Assembly: GCA_030635835.1 (NCBI GenBank)
Contig: DAOVYB010000027.1
Span: 1-12,786, forward strand
DNA: 12,786 bases
Source: Gammaproteobacteria bacterium
Lineage (GTDB): Bacteria > Pseudomonadota > Gammaproteobacteria > UBA6429
Reading direction: 5' to 3'
The notes beneath the pieces are model-generated. The model did no database searches. It saw only the letters and a program-made list of their open reading frames with translations, and was not told the DNA's origin. The stretch's first letter is position 1. Each line of letters opens with the position of its first letter. Both the position numbers and the translations under genes were made by a program. Shown in pieces: positions 1 through 7,044 of this stretch.

Positions 1-3
1 AAA

Positions 4-49
4 TAACTATAAAGGTTGATAGTTACACCGCGTTCGAATGAATTCGAAC
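4..49. repeat. Two adjacent small inverted repeats at the window edge
   Basis: Two palindromes lie downstream of the minus-strand operon. The first has arms TAACTAT (4-10) and ATAGTTA (19-25) around 8 bases. The second has arms GTTCGAAT (32-39) and ATTCGAAC (42-49) around 2 bases. Read leftward, the outer hairpin is followed by TTT at the window edge, so it might be part of a weak terminator for the operon ending at 94, but the stem is nearly all A/T and no full U-tract is visible. The inner one has no U-tract on either side. Its role is not known. Confidence 0.35.
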
Positions 50-93
50 CTACATAAAAAACGTAAAATTAAAGTTATTATGAGAAACCAACA

Positions 94-510
94 TTACCAG
101 ATCTTAGAAAACTTTAATAATGGCTTATTATCTAACTCTATCCACACATAAGCATATTGCTCAAACTCAACAGCAAGTATCTCTACCTCACTTTGCGTAA
201 TACCTGGAATAAAATAACTCTCTTCAGCTGGCCATGATAGATCTTTACCTTGTCCTAAAGCATAAAATACAGTGTAGTTTTCAAGTTTTAACTTTAATTC
301 TTTATTTCTGAGTTTATTTTCTGACAAAGAAAATGGCTGACTTCGCGGATTCCATGCAGTTAAAATCACTGCGGATTTATTTTCAAGTATTTGTTCTATT
401 TCGGCTGGAATTGTCTGACCAATATGAAGATCATATTTTTCATTATTAATGAAAACCGAATAAATTGTATCCAGATAACTTTGTTCTAATTTTTCTTTTA
501 GTTCCACCAA
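94..510 (-). CDS. DUF3293 family protein, unknown function
   Basis: A 138-residue soluble protein with no signal peptide or membrane segment. It has the pattern I associate with DUF3293: a TAWNPRSQ block (51-58), then SLSENKLRNKEL (61-72), GQGKDLSW (86-93), EESYFI (96-101) and a late FEQYAYV segment (116-122). The biochemical role of the family is not established. It is the last gene of a three-gene minus-strand operon, and its first codons overlap the end of the GIY-YIG-like gene by 13 bases, which suggests translational coupling. The chosen start is TTG at 508-510, because a GAGGT motif (519-523) lies 8 bases before it; GTG at 505-507 is the next codon and a possible alternative. No ATG is available near the expected N-terminus. 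Family assignment is by motif recognition only. Confidence 0.8.
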   Translation of the reverse strand: MVELKEKLEQSYLDTIYSVFINNEKYDLHIGQTIPAEIEQILENKSAVILTAWNPRSQPFSLSENKLRNKELKLKLENYTVFYALGQGKDLSWPAEESYFIPGITQSEVEILAVEFEQYAYVWIELDNKPLLKFSKIW

Positions 511-833
511 ACTGCAAAACCTCGGTTGCGCAAATGTTCACCCAGTAAAGCTTCTTTATGTTCTGCCTCTTTACGTGTTGCAATCGGGTTATATTGTTCA
601 AATAATTTATAACGTAAGCGAAGTCCATATTTTTTAGCATACCGATTCGATTTAATGCCCGCCTTATGCTGGTCAAAACGATCATCGGGTGACTTAGCCG
701 TTTGTCCAACGTATACACAGGGATAGTCTTCAATATAATCCGGATTCATATCGCGAAATTTTTTAATTGAAAGTACTTCTTTATCAAGATCGATCACGTA
801 TAGATTATATGAACGTTTCTTTCTTGCCATCAT
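498..833 (-). CDS. GIY-YIG-like nuclease family protein
   Basis: A 111-residue basic protein. After the start it has LYVIDL (11-16), in the place of a GIY-type strand, and YVGQT (41-45), the YIG-type element. These are followed by DRFDQHKAG (51-59), holding the expected arginine (R52) and a histidine (H56), and later TRKEAEHKE (86-94), holding the candidate metal-binding glutamates. About 24 residues separate the two signature strands, where classical GIY-YIG domains have roughly 10, so this is a divergent subfamily; close relatives with YVGxT...RFxxHKAGxKSxRYxxxYGLRLR are familiar to me but not characterised. Two ATG codons stand in a row at 828-833 and either may be used. The upstream gene's stop codon (834-836) directly abuts the first ATG, with no clear Shine-Dalgarno site, so translation is probably coupled. 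Whether it cuts DNA is inference. Confidence 0.75.
   Translation of the reverse strand: MMARKKRSYNLYVIDLDKEVLSIKKFRDMNPDYIEDYPCVYVGQTAKSPDDRFDQHKAGIKSNRYAKKYGLRLRYKLFEQYNPIATRKEAEHKEALLGEHLRNRGFAVWWN
519..523 (-). promoter_or_regulatory. Ribosome binding site supporting a TTG start
   Basis: Read on the minus strand this is GAGGT, 8 bases before TTG at 508-510 and 11 before GTG at 505-507. It lies inside the 3' end of the upstream gene. It is one of the better Shine-Dalgarno matches in the window and is the reason for preferring the TTG start of the DUF3293 gene. Confidence 0.6.
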
Positions 834-1958
834 TTAAGCCGGTTGTATAAGTATCTGACTAATTTCACTCGGAGCCAGGAATCGTAAAGGCGGCCCCCAA
901 TACCCTGTGCCGCGACTCACAAAGATTTGTCTGTCCGGTGCATGTTCATACAAGCCAGCAAGGTAAGGTTGTGCTGCCATCACTAATAAACCAAAGGGAA
1001 AGATCTGACCACCATGGGTATGACCGCTTAACATCAGATCACAACGGTACTCATCCATCTCGGTAATCATTCTTGGTTGATGCGCCAGTACAATACAGGC
1101 TTTATTTTGATCGGCATTTGAATAAGCTGCTTCTGCATCCGGAGGAAGAAAGTCGGCTCGAAAACCACTAACATCTGTCAGCCCAACCAGGTTAAATTGA
1201 GACGGCCCTTCTCCAATAACAACATGTTCGTTTAACAAAGGCGTAATGCCTAATGATTTAATATACTCAACGGTTTCGCCTGCACCATGAAAATATTCAT
1301 GATTACCTAAAATAAAATAGGCAGGAGCGGTTAAATCTTTTAATGGATAAAGATCATACTCAATATGACTTATAGGCAAATCGACCAAATCACCCGTAAT
1401 AACAACCATATCGGGTTTCAGGCTATTCGTTTTTTTCACCAGTTCTTCAATGAATTCACGTTTAATTGTTCGCCCCACATGTACATCAGTTAGCTGAACA
1501 ATATTATATTTATCTAAGGGAAAATCTTTAATCTTTACTCTCACTCGATTAAGTTCAGGGAACCGCACTCCCTGGCTAAAACCGCGTAATAAATACGCAA
1601 AAGCTGCCACCAGCATAGTGACATCGAATATCAGTTTTAGTGTTGTGCGACGAGAGTGATCGACAGGAATACGTTTTGATACAGTTATGGTCATATCATA
1701 TATAACCGCTATGACGAATAACATAAAAGTGACACCAATGAAGCTACTCGAAATAAAGTACAACGCAGGTGAATCTGGAATAATGTTAGTAATGATATCA
1801 ATAATAAAAAAGATATCACCGAGCATGAGTATAATGGGGACAGCTAAAAGGTAACCCGCTTTATCATAAGAAAGTAAGCGCAGGAAACGCCGCCAGGTAT
1901 AGACATTAAGTAATGCCATAACTAGCAGAAAAACTGAGGCAAAGATAAAAAATCGCAT
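834..1958 (-). CDS. Membrane-anchored metallophosphoesterase, YkuE/YaeI-like
   Basis: A 374-residue protein of the calcineurin-like phosphoesterase superfamily. The N-terminal part holds about four hydrophobic segments (roughly 2-20, 36-58, 66-88, 107-124). The catalytic domain follows with every metal-ligand motif intact: TDVH (D158, H160), GDLVD (D190), GNHE (N219, H220), AHQP (H293) and SGHTHGGQ (H313, H315). This matches the group of membrane-tethered two-metal phosphoesterases that includes YkuE and YaeI. The real substrate is not predictable from sequence; family members act on phosphodiesters, phospholipid-linked or nucleotide substrates. It is the first gene of a minus-strand operon with the GIY-YIG-like and DUF3293 genes, which start without a gap behind it. 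The ATG at 1956-1958 has no Shine-Dalgarno site, and a promoter lies immediately before it. Confidence 0.9.
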   Translation of the reverse strand: MRFFIFASVFLLVMALLNVYTWRRFLRLLSYDKAGYLLAVPIILMLGDIFFIIDIITNIIPDSPALYFISSSFIGVTFMLFVIAVIYDMTITVSKRIPVDHSRRTTLKLIFDVTMLVAAFAYLLRGFSQGVRFPELNRVRVKIKDFPLDKYNIVQLTDVHVGRTIKREFIEELVKKTNSLKPDMVVITGDLVDLPISHIEYDLYPLKDLTAPAYFILGNHEYFHGAGETVEYIKSLGITPLLNEHVVIGEGPSQFNLVGLTDVSGFRADFLPPDAEAAYSNADQNKACIVLAHQPRMITEMDEYRCDLMLSGHTHGGQIFPFGLLVMAAQPYLAGLYEHAPDRQIFVSRGTGYWGPPLRFLAPSEISQILIQPA

Positions 1959-1965
1959 AAAGAAG

Positions 1966-1995
1966 AGTATAGCGATTCTTATACTATTTTTTCAA
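1966..1995 (-). promoter_or_regulatory. Sigma70-like promoter for the phosphoesterase operon
   Basis: On the minus strand a TTGAAA box (1990-1995) and a TATACT box (1966-1971) are separated by 18 bases. Transcription would be expected to start about 6-7 bases past the -10 box, at about 1959-1960, leaving almost no leader before the ATG at 1958. Both boxes are close to consensus, but in AT-rich DNA chance matches are common. Confidence 0.55.
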
Positions 1996-2035
1996 AAAAA
2001 TATGCTACAAAACTAAATAAAAAAGTGAAGACCAC

Positions 2036-3214
2036 CTAGTTACTGTTTCTCTGTTCCAACCATGGGACCAACTCATCTGCTGGCATCGGTTTCGCAATAT
2101 AGTAACCCTGAGCAATATCACAGCCCATACCCATTAACATATCCAGAGTTTCTTTATTTTCCACACCTTCTGCTACCACTTCCATTTTTAATTCATGCCC
2201 TAAAGTGATGCATGTTTTTACAATTCCCCGTGCATCATCATCATCTGTCATATTCATGACAAAACTCTGATCAACTTTAAGCTCAGTAAATGGCATGCGA
2301 TAAAGTTGAGAAAGTGAAGAGTAACCTGTACCAAAATCATCAATCGAAAGATCAATTCCTTTCATACGCAGGCGTGTCAGTATATCTAACGAAGTAACTA
2401 ATTCTCCCATTAAGGCACTTTCTGTTACTTCTAAAGTTAGTATTGCGGGATCTAATTTATGGTTATCAAGCAGATTTCGTAATTGTTCAGGAAGCGTAAG
2501 CGAGGTAATATTATCTGCTGAAATATTAACCGATACTGGTAAAACTAAATTTTTCGATTTCCAGTTTAAACTCTGATCCACTGCAAGCTTAATAACTTGT
2601 GCAGTCAGATCTGCAATTAATCCAGTTTTTTCTGCCAGTGAAATGAAAACATCCGGATATATCAATCCATGTTCAGGATGTTGCCATCGAACCAATGCTT
2701 CTATACCGGCAAGTGAACCGTCTCTAATTTCCACTTGAGGCTGAAAATGTAATACAAGTTGGTTATAAAGAATAGCATCTTCCAAATCATTCACGGAGAT
2801 TGATAAATCAGGACTAAAACCCTGTAGTTTTTCAGACTTAGTGTATTGTTGAATGGTATTTTTTAAAGAAGTGAAATTAATTGGTTTAGAAAGACTGGCA
2901 ATAATATCTAATGAGTATGCCTTGGCTAATTGCTTGGCTGAATGAAGCACACCCGTATCATATCCACTCATTAATATCAGTGGTATGCTATGACCCATTT
3001 CAACCATTCGGCGCATAACCTCGATACCATCCATTACTGGCATTTTTAAATCCAGCATCATCATGGCACCATCAGCAAAGGTTTCATTCTCATTAAAGAA
3101 TTTTACTGCGTCAGTATAACCTATTGCCTGATAACCAAGTATTTGAACATACTCAATCAACAAATCCAGAAGTTGCTCTTCATCATCAATAATATAAATG
3201 ATTTGTTTTGTCAT
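2036..3214 (-). CDS. Response regulator with receiver and EAL domains (c-di-GMP phosphodiesterase)
   Basis: About 392 residues from the chosen ATG, almost the length of Pseudomonas RocR, which has the same receiver-EAL order. Numbering from a TTG five codons upstream, the receiver domain has the acidic pair D15/D16, phosphorylation site D60 in LDLKMP, switch residue S88 and conserved K115. The EAL domain carries EALVRW (E177), N235, LEVTES (E267), IDDFGTGYSSL (D297, D298), K318, AEGVE (E354) and QGY (Q374), the metal- and substrate-binding set, so it should hydrolyse cyclic di-GMP to pGpG. The TTG at 3227-3229 is a possible start, but ATG at 3212-3214 places MTKQIIYIIDDEE at the normal receiver N-terminus. 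No histidine kinase gene is nearby, so its partner is encoded elsewhere. It is a separate unit from the phosphoesterase operon downstream. Confidence 0.93.
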   Translation of the reverse strand: MTKQIIYIIDDEEQLLDLLIEYVQILGYQAIGYTDAVKFFNENETFADGAMMMLDLKMPVMDGIEVMRRMVEMGHSIPLILMSGYDTGVLHSAKQLAKAYSLDIIASLSKPINFTSLKNTIQQYTKSEKLQGFSPDLSISVNDLEDAILYNQLVLHFQPQVEIRDGSLAGIEALVRWQHPEHGLIYPDVFISLAEKTGLIADLTAQVIKLAVDQSLNWKSKNLVLPVSVNISADNITSLTLPEQLRNLLDNHKLDPAILTLEVTESALMGELVTSLDILTRLRMKGIDLSIDDFGTGYSSLSQLYRMPFTELKVDQSFVMNMTDDDDARGIVKTCITLGHELKMEVVAEGVENKETLDMLMGMGCDIAQGYYIAKPMPADELVPWLEQRNSN

Positions 3215-3473
3215 AAAATATATGTTCAATTACTCGTTAAAGTATTTATTCAACATGATTTTTTAAATAGCTATTTGGGGGGTATCTTTTCAAAAATAAT
3301 TAGAACTTAAATATATAGACGATTAACAATAAATAGATCCAGTTTTAAATACACTTTATACATCTTAAGTATATCTAAATATGATGACATGTATTTATGT
3401 ATCAAGACCAGGGGCAATCTTATTAACATAAATTAACAAATTAGCTTGTGATAATACTACTAACAAAATTCAT

Positions 3474-3488
3474 CCTTAAAACTTAAGG
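3474..3488 (-). terminator. Possible weak terminator after the 71-residue gene
   Basis: A 6-bp hairpin, CCTTAA / TTAAGG with a 3-base loop, starts directly after the stop codon of the small minus-strand gene. Read on that strand it is followed by a moderately T-rich stretch (ATGAATTTTG), not a clean U-tract. It could be a weak terminator or a chance palindrome. Confidence 0.3.
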
Positions 3489-3489
3489 G

Positions 3490-3705
3490 TTATTCTGTTC
3501 GGGTATTGTTGTGAGCTTTAATACAGAAAATAATAAAAAATGAATTCCAGTTATCATAACCATCAATATCGTCTATATTGCTTAAGGCTGATTCAGCCTT
3601 TAAATATTCAACCGTTTTTGCAATATGGTCATCATCAATACCATTTAACTTAATCACATCAATAGTTGCGGTTGAAGGAGACCATTCACTTAATAATTTT
3701 GACAT
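3490..3705 (-). CDS. Small acidic protein of unknown function
   Basis: A 71-residue protein with no signal peptide or membrane helix. It reads as a helical domain: LLSEWSPSTATIDVIKLNGI (4-23), then HIAKTVEYLKAE (27-38), a D/I-rich turn (43-50) and YDNWNSFFIIFCIKAHNN (50-67). The spacing W-x-P-S ... I-x-x-x-x-x-x-G-I ... W-x-x-x-F vaguely recalls the DNA-binding domain of primosomal DnaT-like proteins, but I would not assign it on that. The reading frame is well formed and the composition is protein-like, so I think it is real. The ATG at 3703-3705 has no good Shine-Dalgarno site (the preceding bases read CTCCT). It stands alone, divergent from the ndh remnant and separated from the EAL gene by about 275 bases. 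Confidence 0.65.
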   Translation of the reverse strand: MSKLLSEWSPSTATIDVIKLNGIDDDHIAKTVEYLKAESALSNIDDIDGYDNWNSFFIIFCIKAHNNTRTE

Positions 3706-3824
3706 AGGAGTTTCATAAAAGTTGGGTTAATTTAAAAAGAAATATACACTAAGCTGATAAAAGTAGAAAACATGCACCAAGTTGGAACATACTCAGATTA
3801 ATATTTAATCATTTTTAACTGATT

Positions 3825-3851
3825 TTGTTAATTAGCCTTTCCTAATATACT
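3825..3851 (+). promoter_or_regulatory. Candidate promoter of the old ndh gene, now ahead of the transporter
   Basis: A TATACT box (3846-3851) lies about 40 bases before the ATG of the ndh remnant. The best upstream box is TTGTTA (3825-3830), only 15 bases away, which is short of ideal. No other promoter-like sequence is obvious between here and the transporter gene at 4042, so this is the likeliest origin of its transcript. The assignment is tentative. Confidence 0.35.
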
Positions 3852-3889
3852 GTACTCATCCTTTTCCACGTCAAAAAAGTAATAAAACT

Positions 3890-4042
3890 ATGTCTGTGAG
3901 CAAACTCCATCATATTGTTATCATCGGCGGTGGTGCCGGTGGACTTGAATTAGCTACTCGATTAGGCAATAAAATTGGCAAGCGAAAACGTGAAAAATTA
4001 CTTTGCTGGACTTCAATCGCACGCATATATAGTGTGTATTGA
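3890..4042 (+). pseudogene. ndh: Remnant of NADH:quinone oxidoreductase type II (ndh), 5' end only
   Basis: From the ATG the frame reads [20 protein letters not shown] followed by [16 protein letters not shown], which is the FAD-binding Rossmann start of type II NADH dehydrogenase and lines up closely with E. coli Ndh. At the A-run 3993-3997 the frame is lost: adding one base restores [11 protein letters not shown] (3997-4029), exactly the next conserved block (ITLVDRN..HLW). A stop follows at 4030-4032, and the remaining roughly 380 residues of a normal protein are absent. So there is both a one-base frameshift and a large 3' deletion. As it stands the frame encodes 50 residues, ends at TGA 4040-4042, and overlaps the transporter's ATG as TGATG. 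Even if the frameshift were a sequencing error, the gene would still be truncated. Confidence 0.82.
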
Positions 4043-5328
4043 TGAAAAACTATCGAGCACTTATAGACCGTAGCATTGACCTCAGAGAAGGTGAATTACC
4101 TGCACTTATTATTTCATTCGTTTATTTCTTTAGCCTATTGTGTGCGTATTATATTATTCGACCGTTACGCGATGAAATGGGAATTCTTGGCGGAATTAAA
4201 AATCTACCCTGGGTATTTACCGGTACATTTATCGTCATACTCGCAATGGTTCCACTCTATGGCTGGGTAAGTTCTCGTTATCCCCGCCGGCAATTTTTAC
4301 CTCTGGTATATAGTTTTTTTATCTTAAACCTTTTAGGTTTTTATGCTCTGTTTCATTTCCGGGTCTTCCCTGCTCAAGTCGCTCAATCATTTTTTATCTG
4401 GGTAAGTGTGTTTAATTTATTTGTGGTCTCCGTGTTCTGGAGTTTTATGAATGACATATATGATAAAGACCAGGCCAAACGTTTATTTGGTTCGATTGCT
4501 GCAGGCGGTACATTAGGGGCATTATGTGGACCAATTATTACGACATGGTTAGCTCAACCTTTAGGCACACACAATTTGTTGCTCATCAGTGCTGTTTTAC
4601 TGATGATTCCTATCTTTTGTATTCATAATCTTTCACTCTGGTTTAAACAGCAGCCATTATCACAGGTCGATAATACCTATAAAGCTCCTATTGGTGGTCA
4701 TTGGTTTGCCGGATTTACATTAGTCATGCGCTCACCCTATTTAATGGGGATAGCTTTATTGATATTAATATTCAGCACCCTTTCAACTTTTTTATATTTC
4801 CAGCAAGCGAGCATTATTCAGGATGCATTTTCAGATTCAGGGGAACGTACTTCAGTTTTTGCAATGATTGACCTCGCCGTTAATAGTTTAACGATACTAA
4901 TTCAGTTTTTTCTTACTGGAAGAATAGTTAAAACGTTAGGCTTAGCCTGGACACTGGCACTTATCCCTTTATTACTTTCTATTGGATTTATCATCTTGAG
5001 TTTTTCACCGGTTATTACCGTTTTAATAATCGTTCAGGTTTTTCGACGTGCAGGAAACTATTCTATTATGCGACCTGCGCGTGAAATGCTTTATGTCGTT
5101 CTCGGGCGAGAAGAGAAATATAAAGCTAAAAACTTTATTGATACTGTTGTGTATCGTGGTGGAGATGCTGTCAGTGCCTGGGTCTATGACGGCATGCGTG
5201 GAATTGGACTAAGCTTAGGACAAATCGCCTTTGTCGCAGCCCCCATTGCCGCGTTATGGGCACTTGTTGCATATCGATTAGGAATTAAACGAGAACAAAT
5301 TGCTGCTAAAGGAAAACGTCATGAATGA
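4042..5328 (+). CDS. MFS-fold transporter related to ATP/ADP (NTP/NDP) translocases
   Basis: A 428-residue inner-membrane protein with roughly 11-12 hydrophobic helices. Characteristic blocks are IIRPLRDEMGI (38-48), a charged loop SRYPRRQFLP (78-87), FWSFMNDIYDKDQAKRLFG (132-150) and GRAGN-like RRAGNYSIMRPAREMLY (335-351) followed by GREEKYKAKNFIDTVVYRGGDA (355-376). This pattern resembles a bacterial branch of the ATP/ADP-translocase superfamily that is mostly annotated simply as MFS; nucleotide transport is not shown for free-living members, so the substrate is unknown. The ATG at 4042 overlaps the stop of the ndh remnant (TGATG) and has no Shine-Dalgarno site; TTG at 4039 is a weaker alternative. 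Its last 8 bases overlap the reductase gene. Expression probably depends on translation of the 50-codon remnant, which is inference. Confidence 0.82.
   Translation: MKNYRALIDRSIDLREGELPALIISFVYFFSLLCAYYIIRPLRDEMGILGGIKNLPWVFTGTFIVILAMVPLYGWVSSRYPRRQFLPLVYSFFILNLLGFYALFHFRVFPAQVAQSFFIWVSVFNLFVVSVFWSFMNDIYDKDQAKRLFGSIAAGGTLGALCGPIITTWLAQPLGTHNLLLISAVLLMIPIFCIHNLSLWFKQQPLSQVDNTYKAPIGGHWFAGFTLVMRSPYLMGIALLILIFSTLSTFLYFQQASIIQDAFSDSGERTSVFAMIDLAVNSLTILIQFFLTGRIVKTLGLAWTLALIPLLLSIGFIILSFSPVITVLIIVQVFRRAGNYSIMRPAREMLYVVLGREEKYKAKNFIDTVVYRGGDAVSAWVYDGMRGIGLSLGQIAFVAAPIAALWALVAYRLGIKREQIAAKGKRHE
5308..5313 (+). promoter_or_regulatory. Ribosome binding site fixing the reductase start
   Basis: AAAGGA lies 7 bases before ATG at 5321, inside the last codons of the transporter gene. 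It supports ATG 5321 over an in-frame TTG at 5300 and puts the twin-arginine motif at residues 8-9, where an export signal would expect it. Confidence 0.65.
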
Positions 5329-6253
5329 AAATAACATTAGTCGTCGCACCTTACTAAAAGCATTACTGGCGCTCGGGATAAGTGGTTCGAGCCTGACAAA
5401 TTTATTACATGCTGCATCACAAAATATCATCGTTAAAAAAATACCTTCAACGGGTGAAGAAATTCCTGTCGTTGGTATTGGTACCTCTCGTACTTTTGAT
5501 GCAATAAATGATGAAGAACGGTTACAGCATCTTAAAAAAGTATTACAAATTTTCTTCGATAAAAAAGGCATACTTGTGGATTCATCACCGATGTATGATT
5601 CTGCACAAGCGGTAATCGGGAAATTATTAAAACAAATCAATAATGATAGGAATCTATTCGCAGCCACAAAAGTATGGACATACGGTGAACAGGCAGGCAT
5701 TGAACAAATGGAACAATCCCGAAAATTATGGGGGGTTAAACGCTTTGATTTAATGCAAATTCATAATTTACGTGACTGGGAAGTTCATTATGAAACACTT
5801 AAAAAAATGAAAGCTGAAGGGAAAATTCGTTATATCGGTGTCACCACATCTCATGGCCGATACCATGAAGAACTGGAAGTTTTACTCGAATCATTAAAGT
5901 TTGATTTTGTTCAGCTCAGTTATAATATTGACAATCGTGATGTTGAACAGCGCCTGTTGCCCATAGCCGTTGATAAAGGCATTGCTGTAATCGTTAATCG
6001 ACCTTATCAACGTGGTAATTTGTTTCGTCATGTAAGGGGTAAAACTTTACCCTGTTGGGCAAGTGAGATTGATGTTACAAGTTGGGGACAATTCTTTTTA
6101 AAGTTCATCGTGTCTCACCCCGCCGTTACCTGTGCAATTCCGGCGACAACTAAAGTAAAACACTTATTAGATAATATGGCAGCACAAACCGGACGCTTAC
6201 CTGATACTAAAATGCGAAATGAAATGATTCGTTATTTTAGATCCCTGAGCTAA
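5321..6253 (+). CDS. Tat-exported aldo/keto reductase
   Basis: A 310-residue protein. The N-terminus is a twin-arginine signal, SRRTLLKALLALGISGSS (7-24), probably cut after HAA near residue 32, so the enzyme should be folded with its nicotinamide cofactor in the cytoplasm and then exported. The aldo/keto reductase barrel follows with the full catalytic tetrad: D87 (VDSSPMYDS), Y92, K117 (AATKVW) and H148 (MQIHNL). The loop AIPATTKVKHLLDN (272-285) is the usual NADP(H)-binding end of the barrel. The length fits the family plus a signal. The start codon sits inside the transporter gene (ATGAATGA, 8-base overlap), so the two are co-translated. A periplasmic NADP(H)-dependent reductase is unusual because the cofactor cannot readily be recycled there. 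The substrate is unknown. Confidence 0.88.
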   Translation: MNENNISRRTLLKALLALGISGSSLTNLLHAASQNIIVKKIPSTGEEIPVVGIGTSRTFDAINDEERLQHLKKVLQIFFDKKGILVDSSPMYDSAQAVIGKLLKQINNDRNLFAATKVWTYGEQAGIEQMEQSRKLWGVKRFDLMQIHNLRDWEVHYETLKKMKAEGKIRYIGVTTSHGRYHEELEVLLESLKFDFVQLSYNIDNRDVEQRLLPIAVDKGIAVIVNRPYQRGNLFRHVRGKTLPCWASEIDVTSWGQFFLKFIVSHPAVTCAIPATTKVKHLLDNMAAQTGRLPDTKMRNEMIRYFRSLS

Positions 6254-6282
6254 TGAAAAAAGCTTAATCTGAAATATAACTA

Positions 6283-7002
6283 TTACATATCCACATTATG
6301 ATAAACGTTTTGCACATCATCATTGTCGTTAAGCATGTCGAGAAACTTTTCAAACATTTCAACATCGTCACCACTAATGGTCATGGTTGATTGAGGAATA
6401 AAAGTAATATTGTCTACTTCAAATTCGACATCCTCACCTAACAGGCTCACTAAAGCGGTTCGTGTTTTACTATATTCTGTATGCGGGGCAATCACTGAAA
6501 TCATACCCTCTTCTAATTCAACATCAGTTACATCAACATCCGCTTCTAACATGGCTTCAAGAACCTGATCTTCATCTTCACCTTTAAAAACAAATACAGC
6601 AGCATGATCAAACATATGGGCAACCGTGCCCTGTGTACCAATCTTGGCCTTGCACTTATTAAAGCATAAACGTACATCATTGAAAGTACGGGTATTGTTA
6701 TCAGTCAAGCAATCCACAATGACATTAGCACCACCAGATGCAAAACCTTCATAGCGAGCAGGAACAAAATCTTCTCCGCCACCACCTTCGGCTTTCTTTA
6801 TGGCTTTATCAATAACATGCGCAGGAACCTGATCTTTTTTCGCATTATCAATTAAACGGCGCAGAGATAAGTTACCATTGGGATCGGTACCACCATTTTT
6901 AGCGACAACATAAATTTCCCGCCCGTATTTTGAATAAACCTTAGCCTTAGCGTCAGACGTTTTAGCCATTGATTCTTTGCGGTTTTGATATGCTCTTCCC
7001 AT
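6283..7002 (-). CDS. YebC/PmpR family protein, YeeN type
   Basis: A 239-residue protein of the YebC/PmpR/TACO1 family. The core blocks are [15 protein letters not shown] (24-38), [18 protein letters not shown] (40-57), [17 protein letters not shown] (63-79), [20 protein letters not shown] (83-102), then an acidic C-terminal domain ending [11 protein letters not shown] (228-238). The N-terminus ([20 protein letters not shown]) and the [14 protein letters not shown] middle resemble E. coli YeeN more than YebC itself. Family members have been described both as DNA-binding regulators and as ribosome-associated factors helping translation through polyproline, so I leave the role open. The gene converges with the reductase gene (29 bases apart) and diverges from the RND operon. 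The ATG at 7000-7002 is preceded by a weak AGAGA. Confidence 0.92.
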   Translation of the reverse strand: MGRAYQNRKESMAKTSDAKAKVYSKYGREIYVVAKNGGTDPNGNLSLRRLIDNAKKDQVPAHVIDKAIKKAEGGGGEDFVPARYEGFASGGANVIVDCLTDNNTRTFNDVRLCFNKCKAKIGTQGTVAHMFDHAAVFVFKGEDEDQVLEAMLEADVDVTDVELEEGMISVIAPHTEYSKTRTALVSLLGEDVEFEVDNITFIPQSTMTISGDDVEMFEKFLDMLNDNDDVQNVYHNVDM

Positions 7003-7044
7003 GATATGGTCTCTAAAAGTGATGAAAATAAGGTCGAAACACAG

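Noticed and set aside
32..49. A GTTCGAAT stretch resembling the T-arm of a tRNA or the end of tmRNA
   Set aside because: The motif is part of a short perfect palindrome, no acceptor stem or CCA pairs around it, and no cloverleaf can be built in the bases present on either strand.
3227..3229. TTG as the start of the receiver-EAL protein
   Set aside because: It adds five residues before the normal receiver N-terminus and has no better ribosome site than the ATG at 3212-3214.
3405..3425. A CCAGGGGCAATC stretch recalling part of a c-di-GMP riboswitch next to an EAL gene
   Set aside because: It is on the strand opposite to the EAL gene, the second conserved core of the riboswitch is absent and no two-helix structure follows.
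4039..4041. TTG as the transporter start
   Set aside because: It directly precedes an ATG, has no ribosome site, and the ATG gives the cleaner TGATG coupling with the upstream frame.
5300..5320. A seven-residue N-terminal extension of the reductase from a TTG codon
   Set aside because: The AAAGGA site is correctly spaced for ATG 5321, and the Tat signal begins properly from there.
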